Source of the DNA: Spirogloea muscicola
Taxonomy: Eukaryota > Streptophyta > Zygnematophyceae > Spirogloeales > Spirogloeaceae
DNA length: 23,455 nucleotides
Direction: 5' to 3'
Assembly (NCBI GenBank): GCA_009602725.1
Contig: WELB01000009.1
Span: 27,709 to 51,163 of the forward strand
Numbering within the stretch: the first letter of the stretch is position 1; the number at the start of each line of letters is the position of its first letter. Position numbers and translations under genes: made by a program. A model generated the notes under the pieces. That model had not been told where the DNA came from, made no database searches, and saw only the letters and a program-made list of their open reading frames with translations. Positions 10,701-23,455 of this stretch are shown one piece after another.

Positions 10701-13700
10701 AACATGAGAAAGCCATGAGAAGAGGAGATGGCTCACTGGAACAGTGAAGACACGAGCTGGCCGGAGCCTCATGCTCCACTTCATGTGTCGAATTTCAGGC
10801 CGTCGTCTTATCCAGGCCTTGAAACTTAGGCCTTCTCCGGCTGAAACCCCTGAGCTATTGCTGCTGGGCATTCTAGGAGTTGCTGCGTCACTTCCCAAGT
10901 ATGCAGCAAAGGCAATGAGCATATAATAGCGCTCCAGGTACTCAATACCGCGACTGAGGGCATTACGCCTCTGTCTATGGTCCTCCTTCTGCTGATTGAA
11001 AGTCCGTCTGTACCTCAGAATGGCCTGCCTCAGATTCTGCCACAGTGACAAAGAGAATGTCTTCATCATGCAGGCATGGACCTGTAAATGGTCCTCACCT
11101 CAGTGCATATCCTGGTCAGTTATGGACCCTCCACTGGCTCTGTATTTGCAGAGAGCGTGTCTTCATCATGCAGGCATGGACCTGTAAATGGTCCTCACCT
11201 CAGTACATATCCTGGTCAGTTATGGACCCTCCACTGGCTCTGTATTTGCAGAGAGCGAGAGCAGGAAAATCTCAGGTCAGAAGCAACTAGCCACGCACCT
11301 GCATCGCAGCGCAGCGGTCAATGACTGCATCAAGGATCTCCCTGCTTTCAGCACCATTGTCCAGTAGCCTCGTGAGATTCCTGATTATCTGGATGTCGTC
11401 CATTGTGAAGCCTGGGATGAGGGACGGCTGCCGCATTGTGGGTGTCATGAGTGACCCAAATGAGCCCACAGACCTTCTGAGCTGCATTGGCTGATGCTTT
11501 AGAGACCTTTCTGGCACTGCTACATCCACATTCTCAGAAGCCTGCTCTCTGTCCTCTTCCCTCTCTGGAACCTGAGGACGAGGGGGCTTGACTGCCAAGA
11601 GGTCAGGAGTGCTTTTAGGCAGAGCTGCCTCCGTGAAGGGACTCGCACCGCCTGGCTTATAGGACAGCCTTGGGTCCGTGTATGGCGTCTGTGGCTGCGG
11701 CGTGACTGTGCCATTCTCCTTCTCCTTGTCTTCCTCTGAGTCTGACGATGACGTCCCCTCCACGTCCGAGGAAGCAGAAGTGAGCCTTGGCATGCACAGT
11801 GGTCTCCCACTGGTCACTCTCATGTGGACCAGACAGGCAATCACAGTGCCAGTTGTCGTTCTTCCTCGTCCCATCTGGCAGTTGAACACCAGCGCAGTGT
11901 CTCTTCCCGCCAGAGCAATCCTTGTGGCCAGGACGTCAAAATCACGGCTCTTCGGTGCCTTCCCATCGGTAATGGGCACTCTCTCGTATTCGACATGGTA
12001 ACCTTCGGCCTGAGCAAGCAAGTTCGAAGTGGACTGTGAAACGTGAGCAGCTGACGGACCAGAGGGCACTGAGTGACTGCATGGTGGAAACTGAAAGAGC
12101 TGGCTGACTCACTTCTGAGTCTATGCTCTGACTTCAAGCTCTGAGTCTCTCTGAGTCTCTCTGAATTCAATGTTAAACTCTTCTGCGCTGAGAAAGTAAA
12201 CCTTCCACCAAGGGGTGCAACACGACATCAGCACCATCTCATATGCATTAGGATGCCAGGATGCCTACAATTGCCTGGCCTTACCATGGCGACACAGCTC
12301 TCTCTCACAGTCTACACGCCTGAACCTCAGACCCAAAAACCCTGGAACCTAAACCCTGAACCCTTTGTATGCAAGCTCATTACCCAGTCAAAAGGACATT
12401 TGTAAGGCCAGAATTGGCCTCCCTTTCAATTTCATGCGCACCGTGTGCCTTCTCTCTTGTATGCAATGTTAGTGGACTTTTAGCATGCAAACATGAGGAC
12501 TCTAGCGTAGATGGAGCAGGGTACCTGCAAGCGCTGGTACACTTCCAGTGGTGTCTGCACAGAGTCTGCAGAGACAGGCTCCCACATGTCATAGATCTCC
12601 CCCGTCTCAGACTCATGATTGACCATGATGGTGTTGTCGTATTGCGCAGCCTCCCGCAGGACGTCTTCCTTCAGGCGTGCTTCCATCTGCTCTACCCTGC
12701 CCCGATCGATGCCCTGCAAAGCAACATAATGTCGGTGCTTAAGCAGGACCTTCCCTGCTGGAGCACATGGTGGGGTGGCAAGTGAAACAACCTGCAGCTA
12801 TGACTGCAAGGGACATTCAGTCAGCAATTATGATCAGGACTGAAAGGGGAGGGCCCTGAACCCACGGTATACTCCAGCATGTTCTTGAAGGGCCGCTCAA
12901 GCTCGCGCAGGACAAACGGTTTTCCATTGATGTACACGACAGGTTCTTCCCTCATGTTGTGCCAAAGAGCATTTCGGCCCCCCGCGCCAGCCCCTATCCT
13001 GGCTAGAACCTCCCGGATACCTTCCACCGTAGGATTGGCAACTCCGTACACTGTAGACAACGATGCGAGGCAATACTTAGCGCAGGCCGTCGCCTCTGCA
13101 AGCAGCAGTAAGTCTGTGGTAATGCACAAACCATCCAGGGCTGACTCGTCAGTGAGGACACTGAAGATGCTGCTGATTCCAAGTTCCTAACCTGGAAATC
13201 TACAGGCTTGCATGTGTTGCAGAGGACTCGGTCAACAGTGGCACCTGGAAAGCCAGCCACCTCTCGGAAGTTGGGCGCTCCATCCACTCTCTCTGGCAGA
13301 TGCAGATTCTGACAACCTGGGCAGTGGTCACTTTTCAAGACAGTGTGCCTCCCCAGAACACCGCCATCTCTAGAGCCCACAACAGTCTCCATGTCCAGCT
13401 CACGGCCCCTGACAACGTGCAGCTTTTTCTGTGGACTAATCACGCAGTATGGGCCACTGCTATAATCCAAGGCACCCATGGGATCTCTCCTAAGCAGCCT
13501 GGACTTGACAGCCAAGAGGAAATGCTTTCAAGTATATCAGGCAGAAGTACACAACCGCCTGAAGCTTGACAAAGCATGTATACATGGGTCAGGTAGTAGC
13601 TCAGGTGCTACTGCAGATACTCAGCATGTCTGTCAAAGTAGCCTCAGATATTACCGCATGGAAGAGTGTTGATGATAGATGGGAGTGACATTCAGCCTCT

Positions 13701-16475
13701 TCCACCCACAAGCACAAGAAAATGGATAAGATAAATAGCTGACCTTCGCAGGATGCTGTAGAGCTCTGGGCGATCCTTCATCCAGGCCTGAAAACCACCC
13801 TCAATGGGTGTTTGCCCTTTCGAGCTGTAGGGATTAGTATGTAGGTATACGGCGAAGCAGATAAGAAAATAGTAACGCTCCAAGTATTCAACAAAGTTGC
13901 TGAGAGCTGCTTCCCTCTTTTTCTCATCGGCCTGTCTGTGGATGCCATTCCTGTAGCCCAGAATGGCCTCCCGAAGATTCTGCCAATCGCCACATTACCA
14001 CGGGTTGCTGATCAGCTGGACTTGGACTCTTGGCCCTTATGAGTTTGCCTGAAGACAACAGCAGCAACCTTGCTGATCCCTGCCAAGCAACCAGGGGAAG
14101 CACAACTGCGAATATAGGGTCGGGGTTAGAGGCTGCTAGAGCATGCATCACTTTGGAAAGTGCTCACTTGCATAGCGGAGCACTTGTCAATGGCTGCATC
14201 CACGATGCGCTTGCTCTCTGCTCCACCCTGACAGAGATGAGAGTCAGCTGGACTGCGTGAGGAGGTGGCTGCCTGCGACGTAAGAAGCTCCTCATCTGCC
14301 CACTACAGCAAATCTAAAGTGGCTACAGGCCGGACTTCTGAGAAGTAAATTGCCGTTTGCTTACCAGTGCCACCTTCCTAGCTACTGCCACTGACCTTGT
14401 GAGGTCAAGTGAACTGCACTCAAAAGGTAAGCATGCTAACCTGGAGGACACGCGTCAGACTGCGGATGACACTGTATTCCCCCAGGCGCAAATTTTCCTC
14501 AACAGCCTTCTGGTGTCCTTCCTCACTCCAAAAACCATCTCTGAAGGCAGCAAAGCTTTTCCGAGGCGACTCGCTATGAGCAACTGCAAGTGCCGGCGGG
14601 CTCTGCAGAGAGCGCGTCCGGCAGAGGTGGATGAGCGTGGCAACCACCATGCCTGTGGTTGTTCTGCCCCGTCCCATCTGACAGTTGAAGAGAAGCCGGG
14701 TGTTGACGTCCACTTGGGCCAGTCTGTGGACCTACAGCACTAAGAGGTCATATATATCACTGTTCATACTAGCAGATACCCTGCAGTTGAACTGTTGAGC
14801 TGGTAGAAGTTGGCGGCTAATAATGTTGCTCATTTGAGCAGCTCCCACAGCTCAGAATGGTAACAACACAATTTATGATTATGTTCGTAAGAGGTCACCT
14901 CATTGACCAACCTTGACCTCCCACTGAGCAGAGTGCAGTCGTTCAAGGACACAACAGTCCTCACTGCCTTGTGAGCACCAGGTACAACACTCACCAGTAA
15001 GTCGAAGTCCCTTTCCTTGGGAGACTTCTCGTCTGTAACAGGCACCCTCTCATAGTCCACTTTGTAGCCCTCTGCCTGCAGGCTCTCATAGACCTGTCAT
15101 GGTGTGACCCTAGGGTGGGGTTAGTTTATTTGTACAGCAACAGTCGCTAGCTCAAGGCACTCAGGGCCTACAATCTTCCACTGGTAGAAGAGGCAGCTCG
15201 CTGGCAGAACAGACCTCGAGGGGCGTCTGCACAGAGTCTGGCCCAATAGGCTCCCACTGGTCCACCATCTGACCATCTGGAAGCTCGTCACTGACCATGA
15301 CTTTGTTCTTGTACCTGATTGTGCGGCAGTACGTGGCAAGTCAGAAGACAATGCTGCGCTACAGCGAGTGAGAATAGAAGGGCCGAGTTGTCAGTAGCAA
15401 AGTGGCTGAGAGCACGAACACCCAGGGTGCATTCGATGCTCAAAAAACACAGCCAGAGAAGACAGGTGTAAACAGACGGATCATGATTTGAGAGGAGGAA
15501 AGCATGCCTTGCTGCCTCATCGAGGACGTCTTGCTTCAGCCGGCTTTCCATCTCTTCCACCCTTGCCCTGTCAATGCCCTGTTTGCAGCGGGTGCAAGGC
15601 AGCAGACACGAGTCGCACTTGCCAGGAGTGAACTCCGTGCCCACATGCCTGTGCACTGTGCTGCATTGCACAGCCGCACAGAGTGAAGCCACGGCTGGCA
15701 GCCGCGCACCGTGTACTCGAGGTTGGAGAAGGGTCTCTCCACCTCCCGCAGCACAAAGGGCCGCCCATTGATGTAGATGACCTGGGAAGCGGCCCAACAC
15801 AGGACATAGGAGGGGATCAGAACAGCTCCACGAGCAGTCATGCCTGGTCACGATAGCGCCAGTCAGTCCGCACCGTCCGAAGCTCGGCCGGTGCTCGCCT
15901 GGTCGCACTCACGGGGGTCGGACGGCGCTGCGATTCAGACGGCTCAGCTGCATGCCAGCATTGCAGTCGCTGCATGCCTGTCTCACGCCCACGGCCTGGC
16001 TATGCAGCACGCGGCACAGGAGCCTAGGGACCCACATTCCAGTCTCGCGCGCAGAGCTAGCAGCCCGAGCCGGGCCAGGCGGCTGCCGGCGGCGCCGGGC
16101 GGGGGGGCGGGCGCGGGCGAGGAGAGAGGCGGGGCAGGGGGAGCGAGCGGCGGAGATGTGGGCCTGGGTGGTACGCACGGGCTCCTCCCGCATGTTGTGC
16201 CAGAGCGTGCGGGCGCCGCCGTCGCGCGCCGTGCCCACGAAGTGGAGGACGTTGCGGATGCCCTCCACGGTTGGGATGGCGACGCCGTAGATGGGCAGGC
16301 CGTCGACCTGGCGGTAGTTGGGGGCGCCGTCGATGTGGGGCAGGAGGCGGCGGTTCTGGCAGCCGGGGAAGTGGTCGCTCTTGAGCACGGTCTTGGCGCC
16401 CAGCACGGCGCCGCGCCGCGCCAGCAGCACCTGCTCCGGCACCTGCGCCGCCGACGGCGCCGGGGGCGGCGCCAT
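7716..16475 (-). CDS. PALD1: Paladin-like multidomain (PTP-like/phytase-type) phosphatase, complete
   Basis: Three tandem paladin-type cysteine-phosphatase domains; animal paladin is linked to phosphoinositides, and related enzymes cleave inositol phosphates. Twenty exons in transcript order: 16179-16475, 15710-15781, 15508-15578, 15215-15314, 14995-15093, 14441-14731, 14168-14227, 13744-13979, 13245-13498, 12866-13050, 12525-12713, 11299-12009, 10737-11036, 10350-10529, 9944-10174, 9391-9674, 8860-9178, 8437-8651, 8095-8217, 7716-7869; 1456 residues. Domain 1 (1-408) and domain 2 (409-955) each have VLKSDH.PGCQ, a LWHNMREEPV block, Y[E]RVP[IV]TD and the P-loop FNCQMGRGRTTTG (C230/R236, C662/R668). 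Domain 3 (956-1456) keeps SILKMYFFPGQ and TDLREEAVVYI, but its P-loop reads FVSHTGFGG, with the catalytic Cys and Arg replaced. Domain 2 carries an acidic Ser-rich insert (about 690-800). The start ATG 16475 gives the expected short leader. Intron 3 uses a GC donor (AAG|GCATGC). Confidence 0.93.
11052..11257. repeat. 100-bp tandem duplication in a paladin-like gene intron
   Basis: 11061-11160 is repeated at 11161-11257 with a period of exactly 100 bp. One mismatch is seen in the body (G11105 against A11205), and the flanks differ slightly. It lies wholly inside intron 11037-11298 of the paladin-like gene. The period is not a multiple of three, so it is not a repeated coding unit. The high identity means it is recent. 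Confidence 0.95.
12110..12175. repeat. CTCTGAGT simple-sequence tract in a paladin-like gene intron
   Basis: Imperfect repeats of CTGAGTC/CTCTGAGT lie inside intron 12010-12524. The same intron has a weak telomere-like run, ACCTAAACCCTGAACCC (12347-12363). I see nothing else in this 515-bp intron. Confidence 0.6.
16097..16117 (+). other. Canonical G-quadruplex motif opposite intron 1 of the paladin-like gene
   Basis: G runs of 3, 7, 3 and 3 are split by spacers of 1, 1 and 3 bases, and two more runs (4 and 5 G) follow by 16141. The motif is on the strand opposite the transcript, just after the exon 1 donor. Pattern match only. Confidence 0.6.
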
Positions 16476-17104
16476 GGCCGCGGCGGGGCCGCCTGGAGGG
16501 CCGAGGGACGAGAGCGTGGGGGGGAGATGCGCATCTGGGCAGGAGGGGCCTCGTGGGGCCGCACCGCCGCGTGGCGCCTCACCCCGTCTATACTGTAATG
16601 CCCGCCACCGCGGGAACGCCCAGCAGAAAGACGGTCAGCTCGTTCCACTTGGATCACAATGATGGCTGCCAAGAGACGTGACGCTCGTCCAAGAGAGCCG
16701 AGCCTGGAAGCGATGGAAGGACGAGGTGCGACCAAGGCCCATGGACGCCCCGCCATCACCGTCGCATCCCCGTGGGCGTCCGACCTGGCGGTGGGCCACC
16801 ACGTGCCTTGCCGATGTGGTCGTCACTGGAAGGCATCAGAAATTCCCAGCGTTGACCCACGTTGCCGGCCACGCAGTGGAAGGTGAGGTGGCAGCACTGC
16901 TGCGACCACCTCCGCCACGACTACCCCCAAGTTGGCCCTTCTCCTGAGGATCACCAGAGGTCCAAATGCAGATGCGCCCGTGGCTGCACACAGAGAAGAG
17001 ACTAGCACAGGCTCCGGCCGGCCTCACGCAGTGGGTGGAAGAGGGGCCGCGCCCACTGGAGCAGCGCAGTTTCAGAACGAGCCTTATGTGCCGGAGCAGT
17101 ACTA

Positions 17105-17150
17105 ACAATTTCTCTGGGCTGGCTTTCCACAGCCCTCGCCCCTTCCCGAA
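17105..17150 (+). repeat. Fragment of the dispersed-repeat family
   Basis: TCTGGGCTGGCTTTCCACAG and CCCTCGCCCCTTCCCG resemble 3622-3650 (GGGCTCGCTTCGCACAGCCC then TCGCCCCC) and the GGGCTGGCTTTTCGCAG segment at 22114-22130. It is short and isolated. Confidence 0.5.
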
Positions 17151-17187
17151 AATAAGAACATCAGGAAGAAGAGCCACTTTCTCTCCT

Positions 17188-17226
17188 CCTTGCGGGCCGA
17201 GTGACTAGCTGACTCGGCCCACAAGG
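17188..17226. repeat. 15-bp inverted repeat (stem-loop), 14 of 15 pairs
   Basis: Left arm CCTTGCGGGCCGAGT (17188-17202), 9-nt loop, right arm ACTCGGCCCACAAGG (17212-17226), one mismatch. A second possible pairing, GTGACTA (17201-17207) with TAGTCAC (17237-17243), would compete with it. It lies between the paladin-like gene and the helicase gene, outside any coding exon. Confidence 0.85.
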
Positions 17227-17599
17227 CTGAGTGAAGTAGTCACCCAGCCCATACACAGGTTCACCATATTACTACAATCAACAAGTGGGCCCTGAGCTGC
17301 CATTCTGCGGCTTCGCTCAGCGCACTTGCATATCAGACGACCTTTCTTAGCACACTGGCTTTCATTCCCGCCCTTGGATGTCAGTACTCTAGTCTCTCAA
17401 CATTCGCCACATCCTCCAACTCTCGGTGAGCCCAGCAGTGGTCTCCCATCTCGTGCAGTTCCTATCCTGCTCCTCAGGCACACTGCCTCTCTTAGTCCTG
17501 CCAGGAATTCAACATAATCAGCTTCCTCCAGAATCAGAACACAGGCCTGCAGCTTGTTCATCCACGTAGTCTGCTGGACCTGCGCTTATTGCAAGTGCC

Positions 17600-17604
17600 T
17601 TACA
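17600..17604 (-). promoter_or_regulatory. Putative TGTAA poly(A) signal of the DEAH10 gene
   Basis: Minus-strand TGTAA about 400 nt past the helicase stop codon. It fits chlorophyte usage, but it is only a 5-mer. Confidence 0.3.
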
Positions 17605-18001
17605 TACGAACTCCACCATCGCATTTAGGCTACACAACTAATGAACTCATGTATCACAAGCACTGAGGCCACTTGCACGCACTGAGCTGCTAGGTCTTGG
17701 ACTAGTGGCAGATACAAAGCCTCTCAGTGTCACATGCGGAGCTCCCCACATACTCCAGCAGGCTTGTCAGAGGCTGCGTTGCCCTTTCTGGGGCACTCTA
17801 CTGCTCATCAAAGGGACCCGCGTCCTCTTGCCGATGCACCCAGTTGATAGCTTGTTGCATTGTTGCAAGATTTTGATTCATGATCAGATCGGAAGGGCCA
17901 AGCAATGGGGAACCATGGGCTGGAACACTATTGCTAATCAATTGCGTGCCCATCGGGACGTGCTTGACGACCAGCAGCCTCTCGCCTGTCACCCGTGCAG
18001 C

Positions 18002-21952
<3,951 letters not shown>

Positions 21953-22035
21953 GCGGCCTCCCCGGCGCCGCAGAGGAGCGACTTGAGCACATCGGCCTAC
22001 ATGACCCTGTGTATGTACCTGCACCTGGCTGGCTG

Positions 22036-22070
22036 CCGTTCACCGTTCACCGTTCACCGTTCACCGTTCA
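22036..22070. repeat. 7-bp tandem repeat upstream of the DEAH10 start
   Basis: CCGTTCA occurs five times in a row without change, ending about 85 bp upstream of the helicase ATG on its template side. It lies in the presumed promoter or 5' UTR. The minus-strand transcript sense is TGAACGG. Confidence 0.95.
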
Positions 22071-22084
22071 CGGCCGCCGCTTCC

Positions 22085-22355
22085 TTCTTCGCTGTGCGCC
22101 TTCGGGCCCTTTTGGGCTGGCTTTTCGCAGTCTCGCTGCAGAGGTCCATGGCCCGTGCGCTGCACCTTCGTGCCGGGAGAGCCCTCGCTGCTGCCTCTGG
22201 CTCTGTCCAGGGGACCCACTTCCAGGACCCTAGCCTCTCTGATTTGCGGCTGCTTAGCAGGGGTTACTGAGTAATTTGTAGCTACTTTCGTTCTTTGTGT
22301 GCTTTGGTTTCTTAGCGTTCCTCTGGCTTCCTCTGGCCCCCTTCTCGTTCTTTGT
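22085..22355 (+). repeat. Dispersed-repeat module, second cluster, copy A
   Basis: TTTTGGGCTGGCTTTTCGCAG, then an open frame L-H-L-R-A-G-R-A-L-A-A-A-S-G...D-L-R-L-L-S-R-G-Y-stop (stop 22268-22270), then ACTGAGTAATTTGTAGC and a T-rich run. It aligns along its length with 3751-3976, at roughly 75-80% by eye and higher around the stop. Confidence 0.8.
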
Positions 22356-22640
22356 TCATTCTTTTTTGGGCTGGCTTGTCCAGTCCCTATCCTCAGCCCA
22401 GATGGGTATGCCGGCAGCCTATCTGTCATTTCTGCGACGTCGAGTGTCAACCTGTCTGCAACGAGCTCAGGCGTATGCTCTGCATCAGAAAGCTGGTCGA
22501 GCCTTAGCTGCTGGCACAAGAGCTAGTCAATTGCCGTCCGGTATTCGAGCGTCAGCTAGCGACCTCTATGTGCTGACTCGTGGTTACTGAGCGGGTCAGC
22601 TTAGCAGCAGGTGACGTACATTTGTCCAATGTGCTTGCCT
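22340..22640 (+). repeat. Dispersed-repeat module, second cluster, copy B with hairpin
   Basis: Core TTCTTTTTTGGGCTGGCTTG, CCAGTCCCTATCCTCAG, then the reading K-A-G-R-A-L-A-A-G and the end A-S-D-L-Y-V-L-T-R-G-Y-stop (stop 22588-22590). The hairpin arms at 22572-22600 and the following AGCAGCAGGTGA match the module at 3658-3702. Confidence 0.75.
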
Positions 22641-22679
22641 TTGTACTTGGCCACACATGGCCTCCCCATCTCTTAATAT

Positions 22680-22805
22680 ACACGCATTTCCTATCCTCAA
22701 TGGGCGAGCCCTTTCTTTTCGCAGCCCTTGCCCCCATTGGGAGTACCACTTCTTCTTTCGGAGCCTGTGTATGCCCTTTGGGCTGGCCTCTCACACCTAG
22801 TGTCA
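22680..22805 (+). repeat. Dispersed-repeat module, second cluster, partial copy C
   Basis: TTCCTATCCTCAATGGGCGA, TTTTCGCAGCCCTTGCCCCC and TTTGGGCTGGCCTCTCACACC repeat words seen at 3440-3470 (inverted), 3630-3650 and 2933-2952. It ends just before the open frame of the retrotransposon fragment. Confidence 0.65.
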
Positions 22806-22820
22806 CCTTAGGCACCTTAG

Positions 22821-23455
22821 TTTAGGTCTCCGCATCATGTAGCCTTGTTTAGCCTCGCCCACACCTCCGACTCGCAGGCGCAGGCGCGATACATGGCTGC
22901 TGTGGACAAGGCGGCGTTCACGGACACGCTGCAGCTCCTCCCCGCAAGCGATGTGCGCGGCCGTGCTCGGCTGCTGTCGGCCGCCTCCCCCGGCGTGGCA
23001 GCCTGGCTCTCTGCGCTCCCACTGTATGATGCGCTCAGGCTGCCGGACGAGCTGTTCCGCACGGCCACGCATCGCCTGCTGGGCCTCCCCCCGCCCTGCC
23101 TGCTGGGCGTGCTGCAGTGCGAATGTGGGGAGCGGTCGACGGACCCGGCGCATCTCCTCCGCTGCGCCACTGGAGGCGAACGAATAGCTGCGCACGACCT
23201 CTTGCGTGATGCTATGTTCGGGATCTTTCAGGAGGCGGGCTACACAGTGGCGATGGAGAACGCCTCGGTCATGCCCATCCTCGAGAGGGCTGACGGACAC
23301 CATACGCGTCGTGTGGACCTGGTGGCGTCCACGCCGGGAGGTGGCGCGCGGATCATAGCCGATGTAGTCACCACCGATGTGGTCGACCGCTCCAACCTGG
23401 GGCTCTCTGCCTCGCGGGCCGGCCACGCTGCCTCGAAGGCCGCTCGCTGCAAGGC
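22821..23455 (+). CDS. R2-like non-LTR retrotransposon ORF, C-terminal part (zinc finger plus restriction-like endonuclease), cut by right edge
   Basis: The frame opens after a TAG at 22818 and runs unbroken to the edge; the first ATG is 22893 (187 codons to the edge). From that ATG, residues 24-43 (RARLLSAASPGVAAWLSALP) and 52-66 (DELFRTATHRLLGLP) resemble the segment after the reverse transcriptase in R2-like LINE proteins. A Cys-x-Cys-x8-His-x3-Cys finger follows (C76, C78, H87, C91), then RRVDLV and ADVV (D142, D157), which fit a PD-(D/E)XK endonuclease core. No reverse transcriptase motifs lie upstream; that ground is repeat modules. The piece is therefore 5'-truncated, as LINE copies often are, or a stand-alone derivative. 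The family is inferred from remembered motif patterns. Host regulation is not visible. Confidence 0.75.

Larger units (their letters stand above)
16476..18001. other. Spacer between the paladin-like gene start and the DEAH10 gene end
   Basis: This 1.5-kb stretch should hold the paladin-like promoter/5' UTR (near 16476-16960, GC-rich) and the helicase 3' UTR (near 17600-18001). Short open frames exist on both strands, but none has recognisable domains or a supported exon structure. It also holds a repeat-family fragment (17105-17150) and a strong inverted repeat (17188-17226), listed separately. Confidence 0.6.

Noticed and set aside
15840-16598. 252-codon plus-strand open frame, and the long frames opposite DEAH10 exon 1 (21630-22270)
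   Set aside because: They are antisense shadows of GC-rich coding exons whose minus-strand products are clearly conserved.
16659-16947. Overlapping short plus-strand open frames as a possible small gene
   Set aside because: No domain, no preferred frame, no splice support; it lies in the expected promoter/leader area of the paladin-like gene.
17188-17230. Helitron 3' end (hairpin followed by CTGA)
   Set aside because: The spacing is shorter than usual and no matching 5' end or Rep/helicase was seen; evidence is too thin.
17798-18001. The frame continues about 67 codons past the DEAH10 TAG, hinting at a recoded TAG (as in some ulvophyte algae)
   Set aside because: Every Gln I read in the reconstructed exons of all four genes uses CAA or CAG, no exon holds an in-frame TAG or TAA, and the C-terminus before the TAG already matches the family end. 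A chance open frame is simpler.

Overview
The window is nuclear DNA from a green plant-lineage organism, most likely a chlorophyte green alga. The genes are cut by many short GT-AG introns. Their predicted proteins look closest to land-plant versions. TGTAA, the usual chlorophyte poly(A) signal, follows three of the genes, and plant-type telomere motifs (AAACCCTAA) sit in an intron. No bacterial features such as operons, Shine-Dalgarno sites or CRISPR arrays were seen. Family names come from recalled conserved motifs, not a search. Exon borders were placed by hand from splice sites, reading phase and family conservation.

Layout, left to right: (1) 1-2637 (+), RRP8-type rRNA methyltransferase, cut by the left edge. 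(2) 2638-4405, a dense cluster of dispersed-repeat modules in both orientations, ending at the MRG promoter/5' leader. (3) 4406-7212 (+), complete MRG/Eaf3 chromo-barrel protein, 9 exons, 306 aa. (4) 7213-7715, short tail-to-tail spacer. (5) 7716-16475 (-), complete three-domain paladin-like phosphatase, 20 exons, 1456 aa. (6) 16476-18001, spacer with a strong inverted repeat. (7) 18002-21952 (-), complete DEAH-box RNA helicase of the DEAH10/RID1 type, 9 exons, 727 aa. (8) 21953-22820, a 7-bp tandem repeat and a second cluster of the same repeat modules. (9) 22821 to the right edge (+), 3' part of an R2-like non-LTR retrotransposon ORF (zinc finger plus restriction-like endonuclease).

The four host genes are housekeeping types: rRNA base modification, H3K36me-linked chromatin reading, inositol-phosphate/phosphoinositide phosphatase-like signalling, and RNA remodelling. 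They are not an obvious pathway. The RRP8 and DEAH10 families both act on RNA or ribosome biogenesis, but the order here suggests no shared control.

The least explained part is the repeat family in the two gene-free stretches. Copies share a nucleotide core, a repeated open-frame tail ending in a [S/T]RGY-stop signature, and in two copies a 10-bp hairpin with a compensatory base-pair change. One cluster directly precedes the retrotransposon ORF on the same strand.
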